Source of the DNA: Nephrocerus scutellatus
Taxonomy: Eukaryota > Arthropoda > Insecta > Diptera > Pipunculidae
Direction of reading: 5' to 3'
Assembly: GCA_947095585.1 (NCBI GenBank)
Contig: OX352763.1
Span: 100,853,908 to 100,917,907, forward strand
DNA length: 64,000 nucleotides
A program made the translations under genes and the position numbers. Positions 44,641 through 56,199 of the stretch are shown piece after piece (the first letter of the stretch is position 1; each line of letters starts with the position of its first letter). The notes below the pieces were generated by a model, which ran no database searches, was not told where the DNA came from, and saw only the letters and a program-made list of their open reading frames with translations.

Positions 44641-45884
44641 GATATTGGTATGTATGGATGCTCTCGGCATAACTGAGGTTTGTAGTTCAGCGATTTATGA
44701 TATCTGCCTTACAAACTGACCCCAACAAAATACTTTTTTGCTCCTCTCCTCACAGGAACCTTTGATCTAAATGTCTATCAGTTCTGTAGTGCGCTTGTTG
44801 CCGACAATTTCGCAGGTCAATGGTCTGACACCTCCTATAGAAACTGACCTTTTTCTATTTTTTCTTTTGATATTGAACCGACGATTTGGTAATTTTATAT
44901 TCCCAGCGTATTTTGATTTATATTTATACGCATTGTCATTAAGTAATACAACCTTGATATTGTTAAGGCCCTCTTAAAAGAACCGAATCTATTGTCGTTA
45001 TAGTTCACTTTTTGCTGAAAGACTCCTAAGTTTCAACGCTAGATGTATAATACGGATTTTAAGAAACAGCAGCAATGTCACTGTGGTAAAATTCTGGTGT
45101 CTTCTCGTCACTGTCACTGTGATCAAAGTCAAGTGTCTCTTCACTTTCACACTCACAATGAAGTCTTCTTTTTTTAAAGTCGACAAATATAGTTACTCAA
45201 CTGCTAACTGGTCTAATCACCCTGTGATAGAAAAATTTAGTAAATTAAAACAACTATGTTATCGATGAAAATTTACTCAAAATTATCTAAAAATGTGTTC
45301 GCGTGGTGGTTAGCAGTTGAACATAATATCACTCGATCGCTTCTACCGAAGAATTTTAAGATTTTTTACATTGTTGTGTGTTTGCGTTAATTGTGTAAAA
45401 TTAAAAAAGTATTTATCAAAATATGTGTCATAAATTTTAAGAAATATGATTTTCAGTTATCGGGTGGAACAGTAAGACGTAGAAATTCCATGTAGTAGTG
45501 TGTTAGTGAATGTCATCATGTGTTTGTTATACTTGGATAATTTAAACTCAGTAGTCTTACAGCGAAAAGTGAACTATAACGTGAATAGATTCGGCTCTTT
45601 AAAGAATGCTTTAACAAGAATTATTAATTAAAATTGCGAGATAGCAACGGCAAATTTAGGAAGAAATTAAATTAAAAATACAAGACAATACAATTGCAAA
45701 TGGAAATGATTATAAGAGTCTGATTTGTAGACGCAGGAAAATATCGACGCATGACAAGGCAAGCGTATTCAAGAATCCAAACGTCAGTGCAAACCCAATT
45801 AATATGGAAAAGTCTAAGGATATTTCGTCCGTAATTATGTATTTATTATAAAACCTATATTTGATCAACTTCTGTAAGAATTTT
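44641..45884. other. No gene recognised
   Basis: AT-rich; 45270-45480 is leader-like. No domain on either strand. Confidence 0.3.
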
Positions 45885-46950
45885 TTTTTAATAAAACAAC
45901 CCTAGCCCAAGTAGCTGATACTGCGACCTAAAAAGATCTATTGGATCATAGGGTATAACTAATTTAAAAGACCTACTACCTCCCTAATGAAGGATAGTAT
46001 GTCCTTAGTGGGAGAGCTTCGCATATCCGCCGACGAACATATTACCTTATGGAAAATACGTCTTCTTAACCAGATCGATGCTGGACAATCACAGAGAATG
46101 TTCTCGGATGATTCATAATCCTCCGAGCAGAACCTACATTCAGTGTCTGAGCACAGATTAATTCTGTTAAGGTTGTATCGCAAGCCACAGTGACCCGCGA
46201 GAAATCTCACCAGCTACTATCCTTCTCTAGCTCAAGGATTTCCTTATAGGAAAAGAGCCTGATTAATCATTTCGATTGTCTAAGCCCTGGGGTATTATCC
46301 CAGTGGTCCAGATGAAGTTTATTTTCCCACTTATTTATGTCAACTGGGCTGCCACCACAGCAATATCCGGTCCTAAGAACGCAGATTCCGATCCAGACCT
46401 GTCTGGTTCATCTGCATATTCGTTGCCTGCAATACCCTGGTGTCCAGGGACCCAACCGAGAATCACCCTGTTATGCCTTGCTAGCGATTTCAATGCATCG
46501 TAGCAGCATTTAAGTGATTTTGAGTCCATAATGTTAGACGATAACGCTTTCAGTGATGCCTGAGCTGTAACTGCGATCTTTGTAGCTTCTGAAGCTTAGT
46601 TGCCGTTGTCCGTTCAATAACCTTCGGCCACCAAACGATTGCCGCGTACGTGATAATAGGTCTCACCATCATAGTTGTATACCGTTATTAAAATCGCCAA
46701 GTCATCGATATAGCAAATGGCTATGTAGCCTGATCTATGTAGATCGGCTAGATGGTTGTCTATGACGATTGACTACAGAAGGGGTGAAAGGACACCTCCT
46801 TGTAGACAGCCCTTAGCTGCGGTCACCGACGCAGACAACCTGTGGAGGAAGTGATAACTCGGGTTTCAAGCATGGCCTTTGTCCATTGGTTGGTCGAGTC
46901 CTCGATACCTCTGCTGCTGATTCGTAGCCAGTGTACGAAAGTAACCCTCA
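45885..46950 (-). mobile_element. LINE with RT, RNase H and zinc tail, defective
   Basis: Minus strand: the RT block GCLQGGVLSPLL (about 46770-46810), then GYIAICYIDDLAIL with the catalytic pair as YIDD instead of YADD (about 46695-46735). RNase H follows with MDSKSLKCCYDALKSLARHN and WVPGHQGIAGNEYAD (46335-46529), then a C-terminal zinc-type segment with MRFLAGHCGLRYNLNRINLC, CRFCSEDYESSENILCDCP and WLRRRIF (45959-46210). Stops and frameshifts separate the blocks. The order RT, RNase H, CCHC fits I/R1/LOA-like LINEs. Confidence 0.88.
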
Positions 46951-47099
46951 ATGTCAAGGAAAGCACACAGACCTAATTATTTGGGACGAAAAGTACCATT
47001 TAGCCCTCTTTGCTCTTATATTTTCTGTATGCATACTGACTTAAGTATAGAGGGCTAGAAGTATCTAGCCAAGCCAGATTTCGCATTAGGCGAAATTGA
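46951..47099. other. Short unassigned gap
   Basis: No feature seen. Confidence 0.2.
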
Positions 47100-47470
47100 C
47101 AGAATCAACATTCAAGTAAAATTCAAAATCTTCTTTTAAAAATATGTATTTAACTTTCTTGAGGTCCATTTTAGCCAAATTTTACACGTCCTAGAGAGCT
47201 GTGCACAACGCGTGTTTCGTATTAGGCGTTTGAAAATTTGTTTTTCCAACTTCCTTGAGTTCCTGTTTAACCAACATTCGTACGACCTAGAGAGTTGAAA
47301 TTTTGTGCGCAGCCAGTATAAAGAAACAATTATGAGCGCCCGCGTATGGCGTGTCACATCAGGCGCATATGTCACGTATAAAAGATGTTTCTTTCAACTT
47401 CCTTGAGGTCCTTTTTATCAATCTTTCATGCGTGCAGTTAAAAGGTTGTACCCGAAAATCAACCAATTGT
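47100..47470 (+). repeat. Repeat family A, diverged copy
   Basis: Contains TTTCTTGAGGTCCATTTTAG, CGTCCTAGAGAGCTG (about 47189) and CGACCTAGAGAGTTGAAATT (about 47282), GCGTGTCACATC and a terminal TTGTACCCGAAAATC. Less CpG-rich than the other copies. Confidence 0.6.
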
Positions 47471-48059
47471 TCATTTTTTTTTTAAATGACGGTAGTTTAG
47501 TTGGCTACCACTGGATCGATTACTGATGTGACAGAAAAGACATAATAAAATTTACCTCGCCGATTATTCCTGAACTGCGGTACAACAATCAATAAGGTTG
47601 GGCGGGGGTGGGGAGCACAATATCCTTTTCTTCGAATGCTTGAATGTGATCCTTTAGATAAACTCAACCACCACAACGTTTATATTTTAAGTCTAACACT
47701 GTAGGAGTGAGGGTACCTAATTTCGGAAAAAAATAAAATAAAATTTTAACCAACAATAGGTTGATAAAGACAAGTCAAATTATACCGACCAGTTTCTACT
47801 CAAAATCTACAACAATAAAAATACCCTTATCAAAACATTGTTTTGGAGAAACTGATTGTGTCTTTGCTGTTACATCATAAGAAATATGTTCACTCACATA
47901 ATGCACTACGCCGATATTGCTATCATCCGTTTAACTCCAAGGTCTGTACAAAAGCATCGAGTGGACAGCAAGAGAATGTGGTACTGCATATAACAACCAA
48001 AACAGAACAAATTATGACCACGCTTGCGAGCATAAATTCCCCCAACTTGGTCTTTAAAT
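47471..48059. other. Mostly unassigned, possibly 5' part of a LINE remnant
   Basis: A frame opens at 47843 but only its end (after 48060) has recognisable LINE sequence. Confidence 0.25.
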
Positions 48060-48256
48060 TAAAAAATTCAATCCGTTATCTCAGGATGGTAGAAGAACGG
48101 GTCGTCCGAGAAATACATGGCGCAGAAAAGTTGAGGAGGAGTCACGGCAATTGGGGAAGAGTTGGAGAGAGCAGAAGCTCAGAAGCCAGGAACCGCACGC
48201 GATGGCGCGTAGGCGTAGTAGAGGCCCTAGGACCCACAAGGGGATATAGGACATAA
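48060..48256 (+). mobile_element. RTE-like LINE C-terminal end
   Basis: In one frame GRPRNTWRRKVEEESRQLGK and SWREQ; after a one-base shift NRTRWRVGVVEALGPTRGYR and the stop at 48254-48256. This is the widespread RTE/CR1-type ending GRPxNTWRR..EEE..LG..W.E......RxRWRxxVEALCSTRGYR. A single frameshift separates the two halves. Confidence 0.8.
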
Positions 48257-48276
48257 CAACAAATAAAGTTCAATAA

Positions 48277-48587
48277 TTTTAGTATTCCTGGACACCTGTA
48301 GCAGCAAATTTTTATAGGAACCAAAATTGTCTGCATCTACCCAGTGATATTTAAATCAACCAATTATTAACATTCATGATAAAAGCCTTTGGTTGACCTG
48401 TGTAACTTGGGAGTAAGATCCTAAGAGCAGAAAAACTGTGAAGGTTTCTTAATTTTTTCGTCACCTAAATAGCTCAGCTGGGTGTTGGCCTTTAATTCAG
48501 TTTTTATACTAATTGGCTAAAAATATCTTCTGATGTATTAGAAGTTGTGGAGCTCTTTTCCAAATTCTTGATGGCCCTCAATTGGCA
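48277..48587 (+). repeat. 311-bp tandem duplication, unit 1
   Basis: Starts TTTTAGTATTCCTGGACACC and ends TGGCCCTCAATTGGCA. It is followed immediately by unit 2. It begins 20 bases after the LINE stop codon at 48256. Confidence 0.95.
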
Positions 48588-48898
48588 TTTTAGTATTCCT
48601 GGACACCTGTAGCAGCAAATTTTTATAGGAACCAAAATTGTCTGCATCTACCCAGTGATATTTAAATCAACCAATTATTAACATTCATGATAAAAGCCTT
48701 TGGTTGACCTGTGTAACTTGGGGGTAAGATCCTAAGAGCAGAAAAACTGTGAAGGTTTCTTAATTTTTTCGTCACCTAAATAGCTCAGCTGGGTGTTGGC
48801 CTTTAATTCAGTTTTTATACTAATTGGCTAAAAATATCTTCTGATGTATTAGAAGTTGTGGAGCTCTTTTCCAAATTCTTGATGGCCCTCAATTGGCA
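48588..48898 (+). repeat. 311-bp tandem duplication, unit 2
   Basis: Essentially identical to unit 1. The one clear difference seen is GGGAGTAAG versus GGGGGTAAG. The near identity points to a very recent duplication, or an assembly artefact. Confidence 0.95.
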
Positions 48899-48899
48899 C

Positions 48900-49340
48900 T
48901 TTTTGGCCCCTTCTCCAAAACGCTTACCTACCCAAAAATATTTTAAGACTTACTAAGATTGTATTGACCGTTTTTAGCTTATGAGACATATTTTCCATTG
49001 ATACCAATAGGTGGTGGTCATAACTTTCAACTTTGCCCCCCTTTTAACCCAAATCCTATGGAAATATTTAAAATTTTTGTTCTGTCATTGTGCAAAATTC
49101 ATGTCAGACTTGCTATAGAGACAAAAACATGGGTGTTGTTTAAAGTAGAAGACAAGTTTTTTAGTGAAACCAATAGATAGTCAATACTTTTAACTTTGCT
49201 TCACTTTTAAACCAAAAACCTTCGTATATGTTTTTAATAGGGCAAAATTCCTTCATACTGCCAAACAACATAGACATTGTGTAGACTAGAAGACATGTTT
49301 TTCAATGATACCAAATTTATAAACCATTTTCATATAACAT
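48900..49340 (+). repeat. Degenerate ~150-bp tandem repeat
   Basis: Blocks of the type GACATATTTTCCATTGATACC recur near 48985, 49148 and 49290, each followed by ACTTTCAACTTTGC-like text in the first two. Divergence is high. Confidence 0.5.
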
Positions 49341-49880
49341 TAAGCAAGAATCTGAGTTTTCAGCTGGGAAGTTCTTGGTTTTCTTTGAGAAGCATTACTT
49401 TATTTAATAAGGATACTTAAGATAAGAGGTGAACATGGTATAATCAATGAAAATAATTCAATTGCTTCGACACGGGTTTGAAACAAGATCCCAAAATAAT
49501 GATAACCAAAAGGTTACATCTTCATATTTCAAATTATGATTTTAGTTCGAAGTATGAAAATCAGTCCTCCGAAAGTAAAAAAATTCCGACAGTCTCCGCG
49601 ATTGTTTTCGTTTTGCTTATTTCTGCAAATGTAAGCGTCGGAAGAGTTCAATGAGTCTAGCAGGTTAATACCCTGCCACTCTACCATTGCTTTCTCAGAA
49701 CTGTACATTTTACAACTTTCTTGCTAATACGCGCACCTGAAAGATACATTTTATCATCAATTATTGAAGAGGTTTGTTTTTATAATTATTGGTCCCACTG
49801 CTACACTGTTGCAATTCCAAATAGATTATGCTTCGAAATGGCAAACTGTTGTGGCAGCAGATTGTTGATTGGAGTTCCCG
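49341..49880. other. No gene recognised
   Basis: No domain or repeat was noticed. Confidence 0.3.
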
Positions 49881-49888
49881 AAGCATGA

Positions 49889-50137
49889 CAATTTATTGTG
49901 TTTGTGTTAGTTTTTTCTATTTGTTTTTTTATTAACTCTTGCTTGTTTGCTTGTTCATCATCATGTTTAACATTCAAACAAAGCCATTGTACTGCTAATG
50001 ACGATTGCTGTCAAGGTCGATGCCCAAGTGCTGGCAAATCAAAGTGCGAGCGTTTCAGCACGCGCTGTATCTGTAGGGTGTTAATTTCAATACCTCTACT
50101 ATTTTGTGTTTATAAAACGTGCAATGTTTGTCTATGA
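49889..50137 (+). pseudogene. Candidate cysteine-rich (knottin-like) secreted-peptide exon or pseudogene
   Basis: An open frame after TGA at 49886 encodes a hydrophobic leader (LVFSICFFINSCLFACSSS), then a cysteine framework at about 49964-50074: C-x3-C-x7-C-x5-CC-x3-C-x7-C-x6-C-x-C. The adjacent pair and spacing are like inhibitor-cystine-knot peptides. The frame ends in a further hydrophobic stretch and TGA at 50135. It has no in-frame ATG; an ATG at 49885 lies one base out of frame. So it is either an exon whose start is spliced in from elsewhere or a gene broken by a one-base shift. Function is unknown, and no identity to a named peptide is claimed. Confidence 0.4.
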
Positions 50138-50294
50138 TAATTTTGCTTATGCCTTTATGGTGATGTTGCTTAAAGATATGCTTAGTGATTTTAATTAATA
50201 TTCCATGCCATTGCGTCCTCCTGACTGACCATTTTACTTGGACAAATGCTGAAGTTAAAATAATTTTAGCATAGGTAGAAGTTCTCCAATTCGT

Positions 50295-50590
50295 TCATTA
50301 TCATATTTGGCTCTACAACCGGGGGGTCCGGCCATGGCCTTCCGGGGGCTTCGTAATAAAGTTTCTTTTTACGGGCGCTGTTATTGGCCTCGCGCCAACC
50401 TTACTTTGAAGGGACTAACTAGCCCGATCATTCAGAGCTTTTTCTGTATTGGAGGAAAATTACCGGCGGCCACCACATGGAGGTTTGATCGTACTTCCAC
50501 CAGTCAGAGATAGTTACCACCTGCAATTCTAATGCATTCTGTGTTATTCCCCTCATTTATTCTGCTGATGGCCGACTGCCCTTAAATTCG
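50295..50590 (-). mobile_element. RTE-type LINE 3' end
   Basis: Reverse complement ends GGTTGTAGAGCCAAATATGA and decodes as KAMAGPPGCRAKYDNER. Upstream minus-strand pieces such as KYDQTSMWWPPVI and LELQVVT resemble plus-strand text at 44090-44240. It is broken by several stops. Confidence 0.5.
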
Positions 50591-50849
50591 TTAATAGCAT
50601 GAAATTTGCAACTGCAGGTAAAATAAGGATCTATATGTATATTTGATCCTGTTTACGCAAGGTAACAGGAACGAAATGGACTTAGCACTAAAGGATGTTT
50701 GTTAATAAGGGGCTGAAAGGGATGTCTATGAACATGTGTCTGTCATGTTTGCGAATCATACAGATGCGAAAAGACAATTTATTCAGCATAGGAGTATCTA
50801 ATGTGCGGCTTAAGAAGATTTAAAAGCCTTAATTTCTGCTCTATTGTGT
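50591..50849. other. Unassigned, probably start of the CR1 fragment
   Basis: Probably diverged CR1 3' sequence on the minus strand, given the clear match just after it. No motif is secure. Confidence 0.25.
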
Positions 50850-51090
50850 CATCTCCACCATGTTATGTCAAGCTCAGAATTTAATGTATTTAATTGCGAA
50901 GAACATAGCGCTGCAGAAATTGTGAACTCAAATGAAAACAGAAGGTGCTGTCGTCAACGAAAGAATTAATCCGAATAGAAGAAGAAGAAAAAGTGTCTGA
51001 GACAAAACAGAGCCTTGAGGAACACCGGCGTTTACACATTCAACATTAGATTAAACCGTCCAATATGATCTGGACTGATAAGTCCAGGCT
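50850..51090 (-). mobile_element. CR1-like LINE reverse transcriptase fragment
   Basis: GAGACAAAACAGAGCCTTGA (about 50998) and GGAACACCGGCG are the antisense of the QGSVLSP block. The preceding text is collinear with 22690-22900 and with the reverse complement of 28920-29150. Badly decayed. Confidence 0.65.
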
Positions 51091-54000
51091 TATTTAATCA
51101 AATCGATTTACATGCAGGCAGAACTTCATACCAGATTCTGTTAAGTGGAACAACTTTGCTTTCACTGAACTTGTGAATAGACTAGAATAGCAATGACGAG
51201 TTCAGAATGTGAATTAAGGGTTAAATGTCAGCCTCACCCGCGGCGAGACAGGTCAGGTGTTTACTGCAGTAAAACTACCCAAGCATTGATGCATATAAGA
51301 TGCGTTTGTCACTGACTGAGCGAAATGGTTCCTAGTAAGACCTAAAAGGACATTATCGATTCATTCATTCATGAAAGAGTCCACGACTTTCTTATTCGAC
51401 ATAATGCCTGTAGTTGGAATGTTTGGTCCTATATGTAAATATTAATAAACGGTTTTAGGCATTTCGTCTCGAAGTCGCGGATTTTTTCTATATTGGGCAC
51501 GCACCATAAGGTAACGTGTATGTTGAAGTTGGTCTACAAATGTCTGGTAACATGGGATTTTCAACACCCATCTCAGATGGCGTGAATAAAAAAATTTTCT
51601 TTCTTTTACATAAAAGATGCAGATCTACCCATTTCCGTATCTCATGATTCAGAAAAGGCGAAAAAAATCTCAGTCTGTAAGTATGCCTGTCTGTGTCCAC
51701 TCTACAGTCCAGACGGCTAAATTTATCGGACTGAAAATTCATATTTAAGCTTTTTATATAAATTTGAAGGTCCCAGTTGATTTTGGCGGAAATCGGCCAA
51801 CCAGAAATGGCATGCAATTTTGTAAATATCTCAAAAAGTATAGCAAAGCAAAAAAAAGTATATAGCAAAAGAAATTTAAAAAAAAAATTAAAAAAACAAT
51901 TAAAAAAAAAAATTAAAAGAAAAATTAAAAAAAATGTAATATACATTTACTGAAGATTCTGGTCCAGTCCGTAGGAGAAAGTCGTGTTGTAGCCACACCT
52001 CCATTGTTCAACGCCATAAAAGTAGTTCTTCCTTTGTAAAGATTGGGTTTATATAGTCCCAACGAGCACCGATGTTATTTTATTGGACCTCCACTAGTTT
52101 TGGCTATTGCGCCTTTGACTTTAACCTTTAGGCAGTTTCTTGCACCCAACGGGGCATTCCAATATTACTTTAAGAGCTGAAAGAGAATGTTCCAGTGCCT
52201 AAGGCTCGCAAGCACAATAAAACCAAAGAAACGTTCAGTTCAACTGCCGAGATCGTAGTACTCTATATTCTGAAATCCGGTTCTAATTTATAGTCCGAAG
52301 ACTCTAATACGTGCGAATATCTGTTAATACATCAAAAATACTACAATAGTACTAATATCTACCAATGTACACAAGTCTGTATCGCTTCCGACCAATACTC
52401 CACATTGTATTGTGCCTTGTCAGCATTTTTGCATTAGTACTTTGCGCAATAGTCCGCATACTACGAGCTTTCGGTCCTTTGACTATTTTTCTGATGTGAC
52501 ATATTCATTACCATAAGCAAACGACCTAATTCATATATCGTTGTGATGGTGAATGATCGACAGCGTTTAACGATCATCAGATCAGATCACCTACAATTGC
52601 GGCTTTGTCTTGCTCCAGTCTGTCATTTTGTAATAAGCGGAATTTGAAACAAAAAAAGATGATTTATTACAATAAAAAAACAACAATTTATGTAATGTTC
52701 CTGAACTTATCCTTTCCATCCGTATTAGATGACAACCATTCCGTTCATCTCTCTCTATTACGCCCTTACACAAAGTATAACAACTGTCGTTAGATTAATT
52801 TCGAAAATTTACTTAATTGTATGACGTATAAACAGAATAAATCTGTACAGTAAATCCAACCTGATCATTACTCAACTTTAAATAAATGAGACAGCAATTA
52901 GTCCCTTCTTAATGGCGCCCGAAGCGAATCAGGAAGAAGACATTTCACTTCCCAAAGCAAATCCATTACAAATGTGTTCTACATCGTTTTGCAAAAAATG
53001 TCATTCCATGCAAATACGAATACAAATGGAGATGGACGACAGAAAAAAAAAAATATTATTCATGTGGATTATTGTCGTCCTTTCGTCTTCGCAGAAAACT
53101 GTCGGGAAAAGTCCAACAAATCAAATTTAATGTTGTTCAATTGTCAGGAATACAATGGAGGGAGAAAAAAAAGGATGCTCGCTCACATGCACAATTATTC
53201 AGCTTGAACATTTTTCTGTGGTTGATTTCCTACCGGGATAAAATCGGAAAAAAAAACATCCGTCTGTCCCATATCCGCCATGAAAGGCAATATCTGACCG
53301 CTATTTCGCGTGTTCTTAATTCGAATTAGATATGCGGATAGTGGTTTAGTGGAACAACAGGACGAAATCATACCACGCAACATCAAACGAATTGTAAAGA
53401 ATAAATATATGCAAATTTTAATTTCATTTCTCCTACACCTACACCTGCAGGAAGGAAGGACATGAGTTTACCCGCTCGTTCAGTAAACTGCCAGCAAAAA
53501 TTGTTATTTTCAAGAATGTTGAATACTGCGCGGCATCCCGGATCCCGGATCCCGTCTGCCTGGAATATGTGGGTAGGTTTGTTCCGTACTAATAACCTCC
53601 TTTTTTTCGACGACTATAATTTTCCCGGGATGTTTGTTGTTCTCTTGTTGTTATCCGCTTCTTCAATATTTGAATTTCAACTTTTCTCCTTCGTGTTGTG
53701 GCCACAAAGATTGCAAAATGGGTTTGGTGGTTGATGCCATTGCCAGAGCCGGCGGCATTTGAATGAATTATAATGTATTTTTTTTATGGGTTAGATATAT
53801 GAATGTTTTTTATGTATAGTAGCGAAAAATTTAATGGAAGAATTGCTACGTCCCACACTAGGAGTGTGAGAAGTTTCGGTTGTTAATTAAAACAGCACCA
53901 GAGGAGTTCTGGCTGCAGGTTTTGTCAAAGGGCAGAAGGAATTTTGTATATTCTACTTAACCGATGCTATGTCCTACACTTACAAGAAGAAGAAAAACAC

Positions 54001-54735
54001 AGATGGATAATCTGGGCTTCGGTCGATTTGGTCGGTCCGTGGACATCTTGTCCTTTTTTCCTGTAGGCGCTCTTGTTAATGGGGCGATTCATGAGCGATT
54101 CGTGTTATTTTTTTTCTTCCAACATTGCTTGCCATCTGGATAGAAGGCTGTCGTTATCGCATTTATTCACAACCTCTAAGGAAAAGTAGAAAACAATGAC
54201 GAGCTTTGCTTGAAGAACAACCGGCAATGCTGCTTTTCTTTCTGCCACAGGGCACTCACTCATTAATTCATTCATTCAGTTAGTTGCTTAGTTAGTTAAC
54301 GGGTAAATGTTCTAGGATTACACGGAAAATAAGCGTAATTAATTCTGTTTGTTAAAGTTGTTCTTTCAGACTTACTTTTTTTGTTATCCCGAAGAAAAAA
54401 AAAATCAAGGGATTGTTTCACGAGCTTAACACCATTAAGTTCCGTTGTGTTAAACATTGCAGTATACTCGTATACTGGGGGCTTTCCTGTTATTGTCTTT
54501 GTGTTTTCGCCTTTTTTGTCGCATAACAAGTTGGTAAATATATAAAGAATGCGGGGTGGACAATGTCCTTATGGGTGGGTTGCTATGCGAATTGTGTAGG
54601 ATGTAAAGTAGTGTGCTAATGGAGTTGGGGGACTGAGCATAGATAAAACCTTGGTTTTTTGTGTCTCATTTGCAGAATACCAAGAACATTCACTTGGTTT
54701 CTTGTACGTTATTGGTCTCTCTACTGCTACAACTA
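51091..54735. other. Long stretch without recognised gene
   Basis: Contains an A-rich tract at 51850-51940 (A/T-only frames on the minus strand are compositional), short frames at 52591-53386 and 53462-53734 without domains, and a GTTA-type run at 54280-54300. A gene with short exons could be missed here. Confidence 0.3.
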
Positions 54736-54739
54736 AGTT

Positions 54740-54882
54740 GGTTCGGGACTTTCAAGTAGTTTTTGACTTCTCTAAGAATTGAGAATTGAAAAGCTAGCAT
54801 GAGATTTCTCCAATTTGCTAATAAACTAAGGATTATGGTTCGGGACTTTCAAGTAGTTTTTGACTTCTCTAAGAATTGAGAG
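54740..54882 (+). repeat. 46-bp direct repeat, two copies
   Basis: GGTTCGGGACTTTCAAGTAG and the next 26 bases at 54740-54785 are repeated at 54837-54882 (offset 97). The copies are almost identical; the sequence between is unique. Confidence 0.9.
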
Positions 54883-54930
54883 TGGGATTTTAGTACATAC
54901 TTTCTGAAAACTCATAAAAACAAATAACAG

Positions 54931-55060
54931 GGGACGATTCCACAAGCGTGAGCTTTACTGGGTACCCGCAAAACTTTTTTTTTATTGTATAAAAAACGTA
55001 TAAACAGTAAACAGGAGCCCAGTAAAAACTAGTAAAATTCACGCTTGCAGAATGCAGCCC
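54931..55060. repeat. Small foldback / MITE-like element
   Basis: The left arm CACAAGCGTGAGCTTTACTG and the reverse complement of the right arm (GCAAGCGTGAATTTTACTAG then TTTTTACTGGGCTC) form an imperfect inverted repeat across about 130 bases. No clear target-site duplication. Confidence 0.55.
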
Positions 55061-55635
55061 AATTTTGAGAGAAAGAAAAAATTTACATTATGGCTAACTT
55101 TATGCTCTGTTCAGAACTTCATTAATGCACTCTTCAATATTTAGTTAAACGTCTAATAAGTTTAAACTCCGAGTTTAATTTACTTGCGTTTTAAACTCAA
55201 AATTGAAACAGCAATTAGTTAAAGTGCCATTCAACTTTTACTGTGCAGTTTTGAGGAATACTGGAAATGACAAATTTATGAATTTTTTAAGTATTATCTG
55301 ATCTTATTTTATATTTCTCAATTGCTGTAAACGGGACGAGAATGTCATAGAAGAGAATACCCCTAAGTTCACATAACTATGCTACTCGTAACTCATTTTC
55401 GTTTACTTAGGATAACGTTTATGTGAACTTTTCGATAGTGTACTACTTTTTATATTTATAGCAATCTTCTTCACATTTTTTTAACAGTAAAGCTGAAAGA
55501 CACCAAATCATTGAAGAGAAATTTGAGATTTCTATGAGCTAGAGGCAATTAGTGTAACAGAGCGCCCCAGCCGGGATTAAACGCCAGTGCGGCCAATCAT
55601 TTAAATTCTCTAATCAACTACAGCACAATTAAGAT
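55061..55635. other. No gene recognised
   Basis: AT-rich, nothing supported. Confidence 0.3.
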
Positions 55636-55639
55636 CTCA

Positions 55640-56150
55640 ATTTCTAGACGCACAATGCCCGAACGTAAATCGGCAATATGTATGTATGTCGAGCGGTGCG
55701 TGATATGTGCGATCCGTAGACGAGCGTAGATATGCGGTTGCGTAAACGCGTAAATCAAGTAGAGTAGTAAAGTGGAGTATCTCTAGCAGAGCATAAGTCG
55801 GGCGGAGCGTATGTTCGGTTAAGCTTAGACTCGATGTTGCATGGTAGCACAGTGCGTATGCCTGGACGAACGTAGAGATGCAGGAACTTAAATCTCAGCA
55901 CAGTATAAGTCCAGTAGAACGGAAGTCGATCAACGCGTAGGTGTAGTAGATATTGCGTGACAGCACGATGCGCAAAGATGAGAGAGCGTGAGTCGAACGG
56001 AGTCGAGCAGAGCGTAACTCCGGTGGTACGGACATCTTTATGTTGCATGTCAGTTCAATGTGTCGTCTTGGACTATGAGTAGGTAGAGATGCAGTAGAGT
56101 AAATCAAGTGGAGTGTATTAAACGGCAACGCTGCGATAGAGTGTATAGAC
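55640..56150. repeat. Degenerate G-rich repeat block
   Basis: Repeated variants of GAGCGTAAGTCGAGCGGAGC and of ATGTTGCATGGTAGCACAGTG (near 55832, 55950 and 56038) fill about 500 bases. Spacing is irregular (about 90-120). The minus-strand frames through it reflect the composition. Confidence 0.6.
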
Positions 56151-56199
56151 TGTTTCAGTCTGAGTCCAGGACCATACCCAATCTTGAGCCTCTAATTAA

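Noticed and set aside
48468..48490. TAGCTCAGCTGGG resembling a tRNA D-arm or A box
   Set aside because: No B box follows at the right distance and no cloverleaf forms; it is part of the 311-bp tandem repeat.
51488..51946. 152-codon minus-strand frame with hydrophobic start
   Set aside because: The first third is a T-rich run; the remainder has no recognised domain, start context or conservation evidence.
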